Positions 1 to 9,033 are shown, counted from the stretch's first letter. The stretch is 64,000 nucleotides of DNA from Acidobacteriota bacterium (GCA_020199775.1 JAIVJZ010000048.1:1-64000), one strand, 5' to 3'. The notes: a model not told the origin generated them from the letters alone. Numbers and translations: made by a program.

Positions 1-900
1 CGAGGTGTAACCCGACCCGCTGCTGGTCGATATTTGGAAGTCGGCCGGGGCGGTGATGGTGATGCCCTCCGAGAGACCCACGCCCGATACCGTGTAAGAC
101 TTCGGCGCGGAGGTCGTGCCGACCGGGACGTTGCCGAAGCTGGCGAGCGAGGTCGTGCTGACGTTGATGGTCGGTGTCGCCGGGCCGCCGTTCGCGGTGA
201 GCGAGAAGTTGTCGATGCCGAGCGCCTGCCCGTTCGTGCTCCCGCCGTTCCCGGCGTACTGCCAGCGCAGGTAGAGGCTCGCGCCGGGCGCAATCGTCAG
301 GTCGTTGATCGTGACCGTCCGCGCTGTGGCGACGGACGGGTTGAAGATGGTGGTGTTGGCGGCGTCGGCCGGGTAGGCCACATCGCCCGTCGGCTGCGGC
401 GTCCAGTTCGTGCCGTCCGTGCCGGAGAAGAAGCTGATCGTGTAAGCGCGGGAGCCGGAGCGGTACTTCTCCACGTCGTAGGTGATGGTCACGCTCGTCA
501 GGGTCGAGCTTGTCGCGTTCGTCAACTGGACGAAGAGGTTGCGGGGGCTCAGGTAGCTACCGGATGTGAGGAAGCCGACCGCGCGATCCGTCGAAGTGGC
601 GTTGTCGCCGCTCGCGAAGTTATAGGTGCCGCCCGAAGAAGTGCCGGTCAGCGCGCCCGTCCCGGTCGTCCCGGCGGAGCGGGTCGTGGTGGTGGTGGCC
701 GACGCGTAAACCGTGGTCTGCGTGGCCGAGTCGACGCGCCAGCCCGTGGGCAGGGTCGCCGTCGCCGAGTTACCGATGGTGTCGAAGTTCTCCGTCACCG
801 GTGCGCCGGTGCTTGTGATCTGAACTTGCCCCCACACTGAAGACGCGCTCATCAGGAGCGCGCAGCAGACGGACACACAAAGATAGCTGAATTTTTTCAT
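1..900 (-). CDS. Partial exported protein with signal peptide (C-terminus off the window)
   Basis: The minus strand is open from an ATG at 900 to the window edge (300 codons), so only the N-terminal part is seen. It starts MKKFSYLCVSVCCALLMSAS followed by SVWGQ, a clear Sec signal peptide with a predicted cut after the Ala/Gly-rich end. The mature part is rich in Thr, Ser and Gly and looks like tandem beta-sandwich domains. One stretch (YLRWQYAGNGGSTNGQALGID) resembles a lamin-tail/PEP-CTERM-associated surface domain, and the last visible part, VSTTSLASFGNVPVGTTSAP, resembles an Ig-like or choice-of-anchor repeat. The product is probably secreted or cell-surface. The enzymatic role, if any, cannot be seen. 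The long open frame on the opposite strand is an arginine-rich shadow of this gene. Confidence 0.8.
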   Translation of the reverse strand, partial: MKKFSYLCVSVCCALLMSASSVWGQVQITSTGAPVTENFDTIGNSATATLPTGWRVDSATQTTVYASATTTTTRSAGTTGTGALTGTSSGGTYNFASGDNATSTDRAVGFLTSGSYLSPRNLFVQLTNATSSTLTSVTITYDVEKYRSGSRAYTISFFSGTDGTNWTPQPTGDVAYPADAANTTIFNPSVATARTVTINDLTIAPGASLYLRWQYAGNGGSTNGQALGIDNFSLTANGGPATPTINVSTTSLASFGNVPVGTTSAPKSYTVSGVGLSEGITITAPADFQISTSSGSGYTS

Positions 901-1295
901 AACTCTCCAGAAGCCTCTGCAAACGGGAGGCGAGGTTAAAGGGCGCAATTGATTAACTCTTATTGTTCGGGTTTATCTGATTTACCTGGACATCGGATGT
1001 TAGCGCTTGGCGACTCGTGGCAAAAGTAGAGAGGTACTGAAACGCCTCCTATAACTCTCCAAACGAGCCACGAATTAGGGGAAGGTCAAAGTATCACAGG
1101 CCGTCTGCGAGTAGCAATTCAGGGGAGGTATCCGGGAATGAAATATGTGTTAAGGCGTGGGCTGCCGCCGTAGATAAATTCTTGCCCTGTCGATAATCTC
1201 GTGATACAGTCCGCGGCCTATTCGGCGTGACGGCTCCATTCCAGAGGCCGTATCTATAGTCTTCTAAATCGTTAAACTCACCGGCAGGTAATCTC
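901..1295. other. Intergenic region, no gene recognised
   Basis: About 395 bases separate the divergent exported-protein gene and the thermonuclease gene. I see no convincing gene, RNA or strong inverted repeat. It presumably holds the two divergent promoters, but no pair of consensus boxes stands out. A 67-codon minus-strand frame here has no family resemblance and overlaps the start of the thermonuclease gene. Confidence 0.5.
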
Positions 1296-2168
1296 ATGTT
1301 CCTTTTAATAAGACCTCAGATCAAATTCCTCTCATTATCTTTGCTGCTCATTAGTCTTGTCATCACCGGATGCGCCTCGGGAACTAACGCGTCATATACA
1401 GAAGCAAATACCGGCAGTCTCAACAGAAATGGGGATCAAGCCGCTCTTCTAACACAGAACACTGTTCAGCCCGCACAAGATGTCACTGCCGACCAGGCTT
1501 ATAAAGTGGTGCGCGTAGTGGACGGCGACACGGTTGTCGTACTCATCGACGGCAAGCAGACCAGAGTTCGTCTCATCGGCGTCGACACGCCGGAGACCGT
1601 GCATCCGCAGAAAGCTGTCGAGGCCTACGGCAAGGAAGCGAGCCAGTTCACTAAGAACCTTCTCGAAGGTGAATCTGTTTATCTGGAATATGAAGTCGGA
1701 GTTTTGAAGCTGGACAAGTACGGCCGCACACTCGCTTACGTCTACCGCACTCCCGACCGGCTCTTCATCAATCAGGAGATCATTCGTCAAGGCTACGGCC
1801 ACGCCTACACGAAATACCCCTTTAAACACCTGGAGACGTTTCGCGCTCAGGAACGCGCCGCACAGGAAGCGAAGAAAGGACTCTGGGGAGAGGGCGCGAC
1901 CATTGTTTCTGACGCACAGACGGCGACAGCGCCGTCAACAACTTCAGCGACTCCGGAGCGCCGGGCTACTGTCACCTCTGAAACGGTTCGGAGACCAACG
2001 CCTCAGCCGCAGGCGCAGACGCAGGAAACAACTGTTTATGTCACACGGACGGGCGCCAAGTATCACCGCGATGGCTGCCGCTATCTATCTCGAAGCCAGA
2101 TACCGATGTCGCTGTCCGACGCGAAGCTGAGTTACTCGGCTTGCTCCGTTTGCAGACCACCCCAATAA
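1296..2168 (+). CDS. Thermonuclease (SNase-like) lipoprotein with C-terminal Cys/His motif
   Basis: 290 aa. The N-terminus is a lipoprotein signal peptide with lipobox ITGC near residue 26. A staphylococcal-nuclease domain follows (about residues 68-198): KVVRVVDGDTVVV, then TRVRLIGVDTPET with the catalytic Arg and the calcium-binding Asp, then DKYGRTLAYVY with the second Arg/Asp region, ending KKGLWG. Family knowledge predicts a Ca2+-dependent nuclease cutting DNA or RNA outside the cytoplasm. After a Thr/Pro/Gln-rich linker, the C-terminal 45 residues contain YHRDGCRYL and YSACSVC, a small Cys/His motif often attached to such nucleases and probably metal-binding. The start is supported by a CAGGTAA motif just upstream. 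The next lipoprotein gene begins 12 bases after the stop, so the two are probably co-transcribed. Confidence 0.9.
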   Translation: MFLLIRPQIKFLSLSLLLISLVITGCASGTNASYTEANTGSLNRNGDQAALLTQNTVQPAQDVTADQAYKVVRVVDGDTVVVLIDGKQTRVRLIGVDTPETVHPQKAVEAYGKEASQFTKNLLEGESVYLEYEVGVLKLDKYGRTLAYVYRTPDRLFINQEIIRQGYGHAYTKYPFKHLETFRAQERAAQEAKKGLWGEGATIVSDAQTATAPSTTSATPERRATVTSETVRRPTPQPQAQTQETTVYVTRTGAKYHRDGCRYLSRSQIPMSLSDAKLSYSACSVCRPPQ

Positions 2169-2180
2169 AAAGGACGCTCC

Positions 2181-2900
2181 ATGAACTCAATGCTTCTCAC
2201 ACGGCTTAAAGTAACAGTCTTCTATGCACTCGTCTGCCTGAGCATCACCTTCGCCGGATGTAATACTCGTGAGCCGACTTCTTCGCTGCCGCCACAGCCG
2301 CCCGTCGCACAGACTCAAGGTACTGCGCTTGATACTTCCATCTCCAGTGCCGGATCGTCTGACGTAGTCTGGGATGTCAGAGACGAAGAGGTGGTGTGGG
2401 GCTCGACCAGTGCGCTTGCTGAAGAGGGCGAAAGCACGACTGAATTATTAGATGAGTCCGAGTCCGATGATCATAGTCTGGTTACAGAATCGTCCTCAGC
2501 CGGATCCAACATAAGCGCCGCCTCGACATCTTCAGATGCTACTGAAGAAAGACCCCTCAATAATTCAAACGCGAATACACTCTCCTACCGGCTAAGACGC
2601 GCGGAACCTATTGCCGACGTTCGCCGTGAACCTCTGGTTCTCACTAATCAGAGTGATAATGAAGCCGATACGACTAATGCAAATTCTTTAACCTCTTCCG
2701 CAGCGCCGTCAGTTTCGATACATAGAGAAACGGAGCACTCCGGCACCTCCGCTCCTCCCGTCGCGGAGAATGGCTCCTACTACGGAGAAACCAGTCCAGC
2801 GACAGGCCGCCCAAAAACAGTTCATGTGGATGGTTACCGCCGGAAGGATGGCACTTACGTACGTGGACATTATCGCAGCGCGCCCCGGCGGCGAAATTAA
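2181..2900 (+). CDS. Putative lipoprotein, low-complexity, with conserved C-terminal tail
   Basis: 239 aa. The N-terminal segment ends in lipobox FAGC, so a lipid-anchored protein is predicted. The middle is Ser/Thr/Glu/Asn-rich and looks disordered. The last 25 residues, VHVDGYRRKDGTYVRGHYRS and a basic end, match the short 'GYxRKDGTYVxxHxRS' tail seen in many hypothetical bacterial proteins, often next to SNase-like lipoproteins. The gene starts 12 bases after the thermonuclease stop, with AAAAAGGACGC as a plausible ribosome site. The function is unknown. The tail may interact with DNA or cell wall, but nothing here proves that. Confidence 0.75.
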   Translation: MNSMLLTRLKVTVFYALVCLSITFAGCNTREPTSSLPPQPPVAQTQGTALDTSISSAGSSDVVWDVRDEEVVWGSTSALAEEGESTTELLDESESDDHSLVTESSSAGSNISAASTSSDATEERPLNNSNANTLSYRLRRAEPIADVRREPLVLTNQSDNEADTTNANSLTSSAAPSVSIHRETEHSGTSAPPVAENGSYYGETSPATGRPKTVHVDGYRRKDGTYVRGHYRSAPRRRN

Positions 2901-3147
2901 ACACCGCCCTGTGTAGTATCGCCGCACGTCAGGAAGGGCCCTCTAAAGAATGCGCGCATATAGCCCTCCTCAGATTTCGCTGCCTTTCTGGAACTTTTAA
3001 TTCATCAAATGTCTTAACAGGCATCCGGCGCCAACTCGTGATGTAACCGGTCCTGCAATCCTCAGCCATTTTTCAAGGTCCCCCACGCTCACCTTACCGT
3101 CTTAACCACGCGCTATCCTTTACCGATATGTCATCTTCCACGGCGAG

Positions 3148-3510
3148 TCAATTTATCCGGCCGCCTGCATGTTTTCTGGATAATTTCTTCGCTGATTTCT
3201 TAGCGGCATGCCTGACTACTCCGTGCATCGGGTCAGGAGCGAGCTTGTCCGGTAACTCCAGTTCGTCGTCTATCAGCGCTTCGACATTTACACCTGCTAC
3301 CCGCGCGTAGCGCAATAGGTGCGGCAGCGGTGGTTCTCTGGACCACTTTTCATCGGGCTCGCGTTCGAAGGCGCTGACATCCGACTGCTTTAACTCCTCA
3401 CTCAATCCCAGCCGACTCACCATCTCTGCCTGAGACAGACCATAGGCCTCACGGATCTGGCGCAGCTTCTCGTGCAGACGTAGTGCCCGCGGTCGCTTAC
3501 GACTTCCCAT
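3148..3510 (-). CDS. XRE-family HTH transcriptional regulator
   Basis: 120 aa. A helix-turn-helix of the Cro/C1 type spans about residues 13-72 (LREAYGLSQAEMVSRLGL then VSAFERE). A conserved segment PLPHLLRYARVAGVNVEALIDDELELP follows, then a basic tail. A paralogue with the same layout lies at 57371-57703 at the other end of the accessory region. An exact 15-bp inverted repeat sits about 50 bases upstream and is a likely autoregulatory operator. The gene is monocistronic. What else it controls is not visible. Confidence 0.85.
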   Translation of the reverse strand: MGSRKRPRALRLHEKLRQIREAYGLSQAEMVSRLGLSEELKQSDVSAFEREPDEKWSREPPLPHLLRYARVAGVNVEALIDDELELPDKLAPDPMHGVVRHAAKKSAKKLSRKHAGGRIN

Positions 3511-3559
3511 CGGTTTTTACCCCCTCCGACAGGAAGATCACGCGCTCAGGGCACAAACG

Positions 3560-3602
3560 TATAACTCTAATTGTCTTGCTTGACAGTACAATTAGAGTTA
3601 TA
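3560..3602. promoter_or_regulatory. 15-bp perfect inverted repeat, likely operator of the XRE gene
   Basis: TATAACTCTAATTGT (3560-3574) and its exact reverse complement ACAATTAGAGTTATA (3588-3602) flank a 13-base spacer that contains TTGACA (3580-3585). The element lies 50-90 bases upstream of the XRE start codon at 3510. Symmetry and position fit a binding site for that dimeric repressor. A rho-independent terminator is less likely because no T-run follows. Confidence 0.6.
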
Positions 3603-3820
3603 GTGCCATCTCGACCCAATCCCGCCGTGGCGCATAAGTTTGTTGCTCCAGCGGCGGCTCTCATCACCGGTCGAGTTGTCGAGCCGCTTCACACATAGCC
3701 AGTAATATCAATTGTCAAAGACGAGTTTCCCGATGGCCGGGAAGAATAACAGAATCCACGCTACTTGTGTCATCGAAGGCGCGCCCGAAAGCGCCATCAT
3801 CCTATTTATACGCTGAAATC

Positions 3821-4246
3821 ATGACCACCAAAGATCATTACAGACTCATCGCCATGCTCCACCTCGTCCACGGCTTCGTCGCCGCCGCCACCGCAATCGG
3901 GGTCTTCCTGACGGTGGCCGTGATGATCGGCTTCAAGGCGGCCATGGAGCGGTGGGTGTTTCCCATCGACTACGGCGACATCGCGAACCCGACATTCTGG
4001 ATAGGAGCCTTCGCCATCGGGGTCACGGCGATCTACGCAGTAGGAGCGCTGATCTTCACCGTCCCGGCAATCGCAGGAGGATACGGGTTGTTCAGGCAGA
4101 AGAGATGGGCGCGGAAGTTAGTGCTGGTGTCGGCCGCAGTGGCGGCACTAAACGTACCCTTAGGGACAGCGCTCGCTGTCTATACCTTCTGGTTCTTGCT
4201 CGGGCAAGAAGGGCGAGATAACAGCGACCCTGCCGGAACGGCTTGA
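3821..4246 (+). CDS. Small integral membrane protein
   Basis: 141 aa from the ATG at 3821. An upstream in-frame ATG at 3767 would add a basic non-hydrophobic leader and is less likely. Three strongly hydrophobic segments are visible at about residues 8-34, 56-84 and 97-122, separated by a short basic loop with RQKRWARK. The layout resembles small uncharacterised membrane proteins of the 'DUF-like, three-TM' sort. No catalytic residues are seen. The neighbours give no functional clue. Confidence 0.6.
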   Translation: MTTKDHYRLIAMLHLVHGFVAAATAIGVFLTVAVMIGFKAAMERWVFPIDYGDIANPTFWIGAFAIGVTAIYAVGALIFTVPAIAGGYGLFRQKRWARKLVLVSAAVAALNVPLGTALAVYTFWFLLGQEGRDNSDPAGTA

Positions 4247-4694
4247 TCCTCTCAGTGCTGCGCATCAGGGCGGATGTATTGAGCGGCCACAAATTCGCAT
4301 TCAATCCTTAATTATTGCTGACGGGCAAAGCTGTCAACCGAACTCTTCGGCGTGGGTCAGTTAACCCTCAAGACAGTTTTTTGCGCTCCCGTGCCTGGAG
4401 TAGTATCCTCGCCCTCCAAGCCGGTGCGGTAGTTTTAATCCCACCCGCTTTCCAATGAACACGGAGAAACAATCTCACTGATCCGCAAAGAAAAAAGAGG
4501 AGCGTCATACGAGTCGCTCAGGACACGATGCTCGCCAACCCTGTTCGAGAAGGTACTCTGAGTTAATGGCGATGCCGGGAATCAAAATTGACTGGTTCAA
4601 AATTGATTGGTGATAGAGACGGCAGAAATCAATAGCTTATAGCAGTAATGCGTCAGTATGCTAGATTAAGAACCATTATAGTAACCACACAGTT
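4247..4694. other. Intergenic region with a 15-bp tandem repeat
   Basis: About 450 bases without a supported gene. The one notable item is a tandem pair of TCAAAATTGAYTGGT at 4582-4596 and 4597-4611, which differ at one base. It sits about 85 bases upstream of the AlbA_2 gene and could be a regulator-binding site. The rest shows nothing recognisable. Confidence 0.5.
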
Positions 4695-5918
4695 ATGGCA
4701 ATAACCAAGCGAGACCGCTGGACTGAGGATGAGGTACTGGCACTGCCATCAGGGGAACACGATTTCCTAGAGAGGAAAGCTGGAGACCTTCTTATCGATC
4801 AAGACTTCCGGCAGGATATGGCTAAAACTCTGTCAGCTCTTGCCAACTCTGGCGGTGGGCATCTGCTGTTCGGGGCGAGAAATGACGGGACCTTTGACGG
4901 GCTACCAGAATTTAGGGGAAGACAGCCCATTAGAGAGTGGCTGGAGCAGGTCATACCTGAGCTGCTGAATTATCCACTCCAAGACTTCCGTGTCCATAAG
5001 GTTGAAAGGAGTTCGTCATCCGCCTTCCCCAGCGGCAGCGCCGTCATCGTAATCGACGTTGGTGATAGCATGCTCGCCCCGCACCAGTCGTCTGTAACGA
5101 AACTTTACTATTACCGCGTTGGCGGCCACTCCGTACCCGCACCCCATTTCTATCTGGAGACGTTGCGAGGCCGAGACAAGTTTCCAGGCCCGAAGGTGGT
5201 AGGAGCCTGGTTCGAAACAGTCATCAATCCACTGCTCCGCGCGCTCAAGAACGAGCAGCTATACCTCGCCAGAGGAAAATGGACATGGAAGGCATCTTCG
5301 GGGAGTCTGTCTGAGTTAACGCACCTCAGCGATCGTCCGTATTACTCCGTATCTGAGAACCAAGAACAGCTTCTGGAACAGCGACCGGAGATAGGAGTAT
5401 CTCTAAAGCAGCACGATGCGGCTGTGGAAGATTTTCGGAATCGGCTCGCCGGATTGCACGAGGCTGTGATGATGAGCCCAGAACTTGCCTTGATCTACCA
5501 AGAGAAAACGTCCCCAGCCTCGCTGCAAGTTCTTAGCTGTGCTTTTCCATCTAAGCTGGGCAGTTGTAAAGATGACGCTGCAATTATGGCAAATCTATTT
5601 GTCGGCTCGGACCCGGCTTTCCACTTGGATCTTTTATCCCGGCACATCGTGAATAACGAGGCCGATTTGGGCGTCGGATTCACCACTACAGCCCCCCTCT
5701 GGAATACCTATAGGTCTGAGTTTATGGCCGTCCTTTCAGCGCCGACTGTAGCAAAGTTAAAAATTCAGCTAGAGGAAAGTGAGGAGTTTCTGGTTGTTGC
5801 TGTTGCCACACTTATTCAGCAACTAACGGAAACACGACGTGAATTGGCGCGTCGCTACAATGTTCCATACGCCGAACCTTCACGTTCTAAAAACGGCGGG
5901 TGGCCGGACACATTCTAA
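4695..5918 (+). CDS. Schlafen/AlbA_2-domain ATP-binding protein
   Basis: 407 aa. Residues about 18-140 carry an AlbA_2 (Schlafen-type) fold: LPSGEHDFLERKAG, then KTLSALANSGGGHLLFGARNDGTFDGLP, then KLYYYRVGGHSVPAP. This is the family signature FxxRK...ALANSxGGxxxFGxxxDG. The C-terminal 240 residues are mostly helical and match nothing I know. AlbA_2 proteins are commonly nucleic-acid binding or RNase-like and are frequent in phage-defence neighbourhoods. No RecG-like ATPase part follows, unlike the gene at 6400-7809. It stands alone on the plus strand with a tandem 15-bp repeat upstream. Confidence 0.75.
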   Translation: MAITKRDRWTEDEVLALPSGEHDFLERKAGDLLIDQDFRQDMAKTLSALANSGGGHLLFGARNDGTFDGLPEFRGRQPIREWLEQVIPELLNYPLQDFRVHKVERSSSSAFPSGSAVIVIDVGDSMLAPHQSSVTKLYYYRVGGHSVPAPHFYLETLRGRDKFPGPKVVGAWFETVINPLLRALKNEQLYLARGKWTWKASSGSLSELTHLSDRPYYSVSENQEQLLEQRPEIGVSLKQHDAAVEDFRNRLAGLHEAVMMSPELALIYQEKTSPASLQVLSCAFPSKLGSCKDDAAIMANLFVGSDPAFHLDLLSRHIVNNEADLGVGFTTTAPLWNTYRSEFMAVLSAPTVAKLKIQLEESEEFLVVAVATLIQQLTETRRELARRYNVPYAEPSRSKNGGWPDTF

Positions 5919-6068
5919 CTTCGGCTATAAGTGGTTTGGTACCGACGGGGTATCTTTGGTGAATCGTCATTATCATCAGCAATAGCAGACTTTATATTGG
6001 CAGATTGATGCCTCATAAAGCTCGTTGTGATAAATCAAATCTCTGTGTTCAAACTTAGCCGTTTTGTG

Positions 6069-6094
6069 TGACCTATCACATGGTGGATAGGTCA
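6069..6094. promoter_or_regulatory. 9-bp inverted repeat
   Basis: TGACCTATC and GATAGGTCA are exact complements separated by eight bases. The element lies between a gene that ends at 5918 and a terminator-like hairpin at 6124, so it may be part of a transcript end or an operator. The role is not clear. Confidence 0.3.
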
Positions 6095-6123
6095 TGCGAT
6101 CCGATTTTCGTTCTTGTTTGTAT

Positions 6124-6164
6124 AAAAGCGGGCGCGAAGTTCGCCGAACTTCGCGCCCGCTTTT
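6124..6164. terminator. Long perfect hairpin, terminator-like (family shared with 59000-59046)
   Basis: A perfect 19-bp stem (6124-6142 with 6146-6164) has a three-base loop, begins AAAAGCGGGCGCGAAGTTC, and ends in TTTT on the plus strand and on the minus strand alike. It can act as a bidirectional terminator between the plus-strand AlbA_2 gene and the minus-strand gene ending at 6400. Nearly the same sequence occurs at 59000-59046. Confidence 0.65.
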
Positions 6165-6399
6165 AATCGAAGACGAAACACTGGGGGGCCTCAATGTGGC
6201 TTAAACCAAATTTTGTATCACAGCCTGAACAGTTTCCACCTTCAGTGCTAATCCTCATATATGAACAAAATGAATTTACCCTGCGCCTTCGTGACAATTT
6301 CGTGACAATCCGCAAGATTCACTGCAAATAGTAAGTGGTTGAGTAATAAAGGCTTATTCACTGCCCCCGGCTGGCCAGGGGGCATTCTGCAAATGAGAT

Positions 6400-7809
6400 T
6401 TAGGCCCAGAAAGGGACATATTTGCTGTAGCGCTTCGAGGCGCTCTCCGGATCGTCGGGTTTGATCTGCCCGGCGTTGACCGCCTCGCGGATGATGCGTG
6501 ACACCTGATCCGCCTTCGCCCCACCCAGCTTGAACCGCTCGCGCAGCGACTGATTCGTCATCTTCTCGCCCGACACGTACTTAAGACAGCAGTGCTGGTA
6601 GCAGGCGCGCACCTTGTCATTCCTGTCCATCTCATCGAACGGCTTCTGGGCGAAGAGGACGACGGTGGTGTGCGTTTCCGAAACCCGGAAATCGGGTGCC
6701 GGAAGTTGGAACTGCTCGACGCTGTCAATGACCTTGTCTATCCCGCTCCCCTTCTCCTCGCAGATTCGAAGGCGGCGCATCAAGTCAGCCAGCATCTCGT
6801 TGCGCGACCTGTAACCGTCTATAAAGCGTTCGGTCCTGATAGACGGCTGACCCGGGTTAGCGATCTCCAGGCGGTCAGAGTAGAGTTCGATCACGACGGA
6901 GGTCCCCGTCTCTTCGAAGTCCTGGTGGATAAGCGCGTTGGCGATGAGTTCGCGAACGGCGATCTCGGGGTACATGCGGATGGTCTCCCGCAGAGCCCGG
7001 CCGATGACCTCGTTCGAGGGGAGATGCGCATTGACGTAGCGGATGAGGGTCTCGAAGCCGACGGCGTAACCCTTCGAGACGAACTGGTCGGAGCGCGTCG
7101 AGAGCTTGCCCTTCCCCGCATAGACGATCACGCGCGGCGCCTTTCGCGCGAGCCCGTCGAAGTCGTCCAGATTCTTGGCAAAGAGCAGCGCGCCGAGATT
7201 GGTGATGTCGTAGAGGCCCTCGCGGGGGCTGATCAACCTCTCGCCCGCGAAGCGCTCAAGCACTGCCCCGCGTTCCACCGGGTAAGGCAGCTTAATGAGA
7301 TCAAAGTACCCCTGCGTGTCCAGCAGGCGGACGATGTCGTCGGCCGACAGGCCGGCCGCGGCGGTCCGCGAGAGAAAATCCGCCTTGCCCTCGTCGAAGA
7401 TACGACGCAGCTTGTCTGCCGTCATGGCGACTAGCTGTTCGCCGGCCCTCATGAGGTACTGGCCGTCTAGGTGGAGCGGCGTGCCAATAGGGCGCGACGG
7501 CACGTGGAACACGAGCACGCGCCCCTGTGGGTGCTCGACGACCTCTACCTCGACCCGTATTTTCAGCGTGTCTAACAGCTTGGCCTTGATGCCTTCGATG
7601 TTGAGGAAGGCCTGACTACCGACGACCCGGCGCGGGCGCTTGTCCGTCACGCCGAGGATCATTCTCCCGCCACCCTCGTTCGCGAGTGCCACGCAATACC
7701 TGAATAGTTTGGTGTGATCATACTGAGTCTTCGCCTCCTTAAACTCGACATGCTCGGTCTCGGAGGGTAGTGACATCCAGCGCTCAAGTTCTTCGACCGT
7801 AGTGTTCAT
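6400..7809 (-). CDS. AlbA_2 plus RecG-like (HATPase_c_4) transcriptional-regulator-type protein
   Basis: 469 aa. The N-terminal AlbA_2 domain (about 12-130) shows ETEHVEFKEAK and CVALANEGGGRMILGVTD. A winged-helix-like part follows (about 160-215). A GHKL-type ATPase-like domain (about 270-400) then shows VRELIANALIHQDF, LEIANPGQP and RSRNEMLADLMRR...EKGSGIDK, the standard boxes of HATPase_c_4. The C-terminal 60 residues look like another winged helix. The family is annotated as 'ATP-dependent DNA helicase RecG-like' or putative transcriptional regulator, although it lacks helicase motifs. It is transcribed alone. A phage-defence or regulatory role is plausible but unproved. Confidence 0.8.
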   Translation of the reverse strand: MNTTVEELERWMSLPSETEHVEFKEAKTQYDHTKLFRYCVALANEGGGRMILGVTDKRPRRVVGSQAFLNIEGIKAKLLDTLKIRVEVEVVEHPQGRVLVFHVPSRPIGTPLHLDGQYLMRAGEQLVAMTADKLRRIFDEGKADFLSRTAAAGLSADDIVRLLDTQGYFDLIKLPYPVERGAVLERFAGERLISPREGLYDITNLGALLFAKNLDDFDGLARKAPRVIVYAGKGKLSTRSDQFVSKGYAVGFETLIRYVNAHLPSNEVIGRALRETIRMYPEIAVRELIANALIHQDFEETGTSVVIELYSDRLEIANPGQPSIRTERFIDGYRSRNEMLADLMRRLRICEEKGSGIDKVIDSVEQFQLPAPDFRVSETHTTVVLFAQKPFDEMDRNDKVRACYQHCCLKYVSGEKMTNQSLRERFKLGGAKADQVSRIIREAVNAGQIKPDDPESASKRYSKYVPFWA

Positions 7810-7987
7810 TGGGCTGATGCATCTTCAGCTTTGCGTATATCATCCGCCTGACTGCCCGGCAACATCTCATTTTACCCCATCCAGAGCACTGCAGGAACTG
7901 AACGGGCTATTCGAGAATGTCTGCATCACTATTGATTACAGTGAATAGAGGCTTGGAGCAGCATCTTGAAACCGCAAAGTCTAACGG

Positions 7988-8203
7988 TTACCTCAGCCGG
8001 TTCGGTGAGAGCATCTTGATCCAGAGACGGCTGACGACCTGTACGACGAACAGGATGGGATGAGCGCCCATTAGCAGCCATTCGGGCACCGACGACAACG
8101 ATTGTATGCAGAGCACGACGGCCGAGACGACCTTGGTGAAGCTGATGTGGCGGTTGGTGAGCCGGTGATGAAGCAGGTACATGAATCCCCTTAGGCGAAT
8201 CAC
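7988..8203 (-). CDS. Small hypothetical hydrophobic protein
   Basis: 71 codons from the first ATG, or 64 from a second one. The middle is hydrophobic (SAVVLCIQSLSS and HPILFVVQVVSRLW), so it may be a one- or two-pass membrane peptide. The ends are basic. I recognise no family and see no strong ribosome site, so it could be spurious. It lies between the RecG-like gene and the Cas4-like operon on the same strand. Confidence 0.3.
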   Translation of the reverse strand: MIRLRGFMYLLHHRLTNRHISFTKVVSAVVLCIQSLSSVPEWLLMGAHPILFVVQVVSRLWIKMLSPNRLR

Positions 8204-8373
8204 TCGGAGTTGACTTACTACCGGGATCGCGCCGAAGGATTCGACCGCGACATAGAACGAAGGATGAAAAGGGCGGAAAATCTACTCACAGCGGCAAGGC
8301 CGTCCGCCTTGCTCGGGAAATTGAGGATCTAGAGAGCTTCCTCAGGATGTTACCCTGCGGCACATCTGGGAGT

Positions 8374-9033
8374 TTACAAGATAGGTAATTGGTGAATGGT
8401 TGCATGCGCGGCCACCTCATCCCGGCCTGCGTATACTTTCTCCGGGCAGTCTGCGGCGGTGAGCTTGCAGAACCTGCAGTTCTTTTCAGTCGGCATCTTC
8501 TCGGCCGGCTTGTCAGCTAACACGCGCTTGAGAAGGTCTTTCAGCTTAGGCCTGAACTCCTCGAGCTCCGCCGGCGACACTGTTTCGACCTTATCGGGGT
8601 AGACGAGCAGGCCGTCAAAAGTTACGCCCTCGTAGTTGAGGTTTTGTGCGCGCGGGACGGAGTGCATGTAGAGGAGGAGTTGCATCCGGTCGAAGGGCCA
8701 GCGCTTGCCGCTCTTGACCTCGGCGATGACGGGTCGCTCGCTTACGGCTATCAGGTCCGGCACGCCGCACAGCGTCGCACCCGTCCGGCTCTTGAGGTGG
8801 AACTTGTTCTCGTTCTCGATGCTAACGTAGTAACCGCGCTCCTCAAACTCCCTCCGGGTCTGCTTCAGAAGGGCGGCGTGCGCCTCCAGCGCCTTGTAGG
8901 GCACGTCCTCTTCGCGCTTGTAGCCTTGATGGTGGGCCATGAACCAAGCGGACCATTCGCACGTGTTGTGGCGGGTGAGAAGTTTCGGGAGCCACGTCGC
9001 CCAGACGAAAGGGCTCAGGCGGGGGTAGGTCAT
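8374..9033 (-). CDS. Cas4-like PD-(D/E)XK nuclease with Fe-S-type cysteines
   Basis: 219 aa. The ATG at 9033 is chosen because AGAAAGG precedes it by eight bases. An upstream ATG at 9069 lies inside the preceding gene's end region. The core motif is GVPDLIAV...PVIAEVKSGKR, giving the metal-binding Asp, Glu and Lys of the PD-(D/E)XK fold, followed by FDRMQLLLY with the conserved Gln. One Cys near the N-terminus (Cys25 in NTCEW) and three near the C-terminus (CRFCKLTAADC) match the 4Fe-4S arrangement of Cas4/AddB/Dna2-type nucleases. No other cas gene or repeat array is present, so it is a solo nuclease. It follows a small Cys-containing gene by 39 bases, and the two form an operon. Confidence 0.8.
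   Translation of the reverse strand: MTYPRLSPFVWATWLPKLLTRHNTCEWSAWFMAHHQGYKREEDVPYKALEAHAALLKQTRREFEERGYYVSIENENKFHLKSRTGATLCGVPDLIAVSERPVIAEVKSGKRWPFDRMQLLLYMHSVPRAQNLNYEGVTFDGLLVYPDKVETVSPAELEEFRPKLKDLLKRVLADKPAEKMPTEKNCRFCKLTAADCPEKVYAGRDEVAAHATIHQLPIL

Noticed and set aside
34..840. Long plus-strand open frame (268 codons)
   Set aside because: It is a high-Arg/Gly shadow on the opposite strand of the signal-peptide gene at 1-900. Composition is non-protein-like.
1094..1297. 67-codon minus-strand frame
   Set aside because: No family resemblance, and it overlaps the start of the thermonuclease gene with divergent ATGs sharing bases.
6592..7434. Long plus-strand frame inside the RecG-like gene
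   Set aside because: It is the complementary shadow of the minus-strand AlbA_2/RecG-like gene, which has clear motifs.
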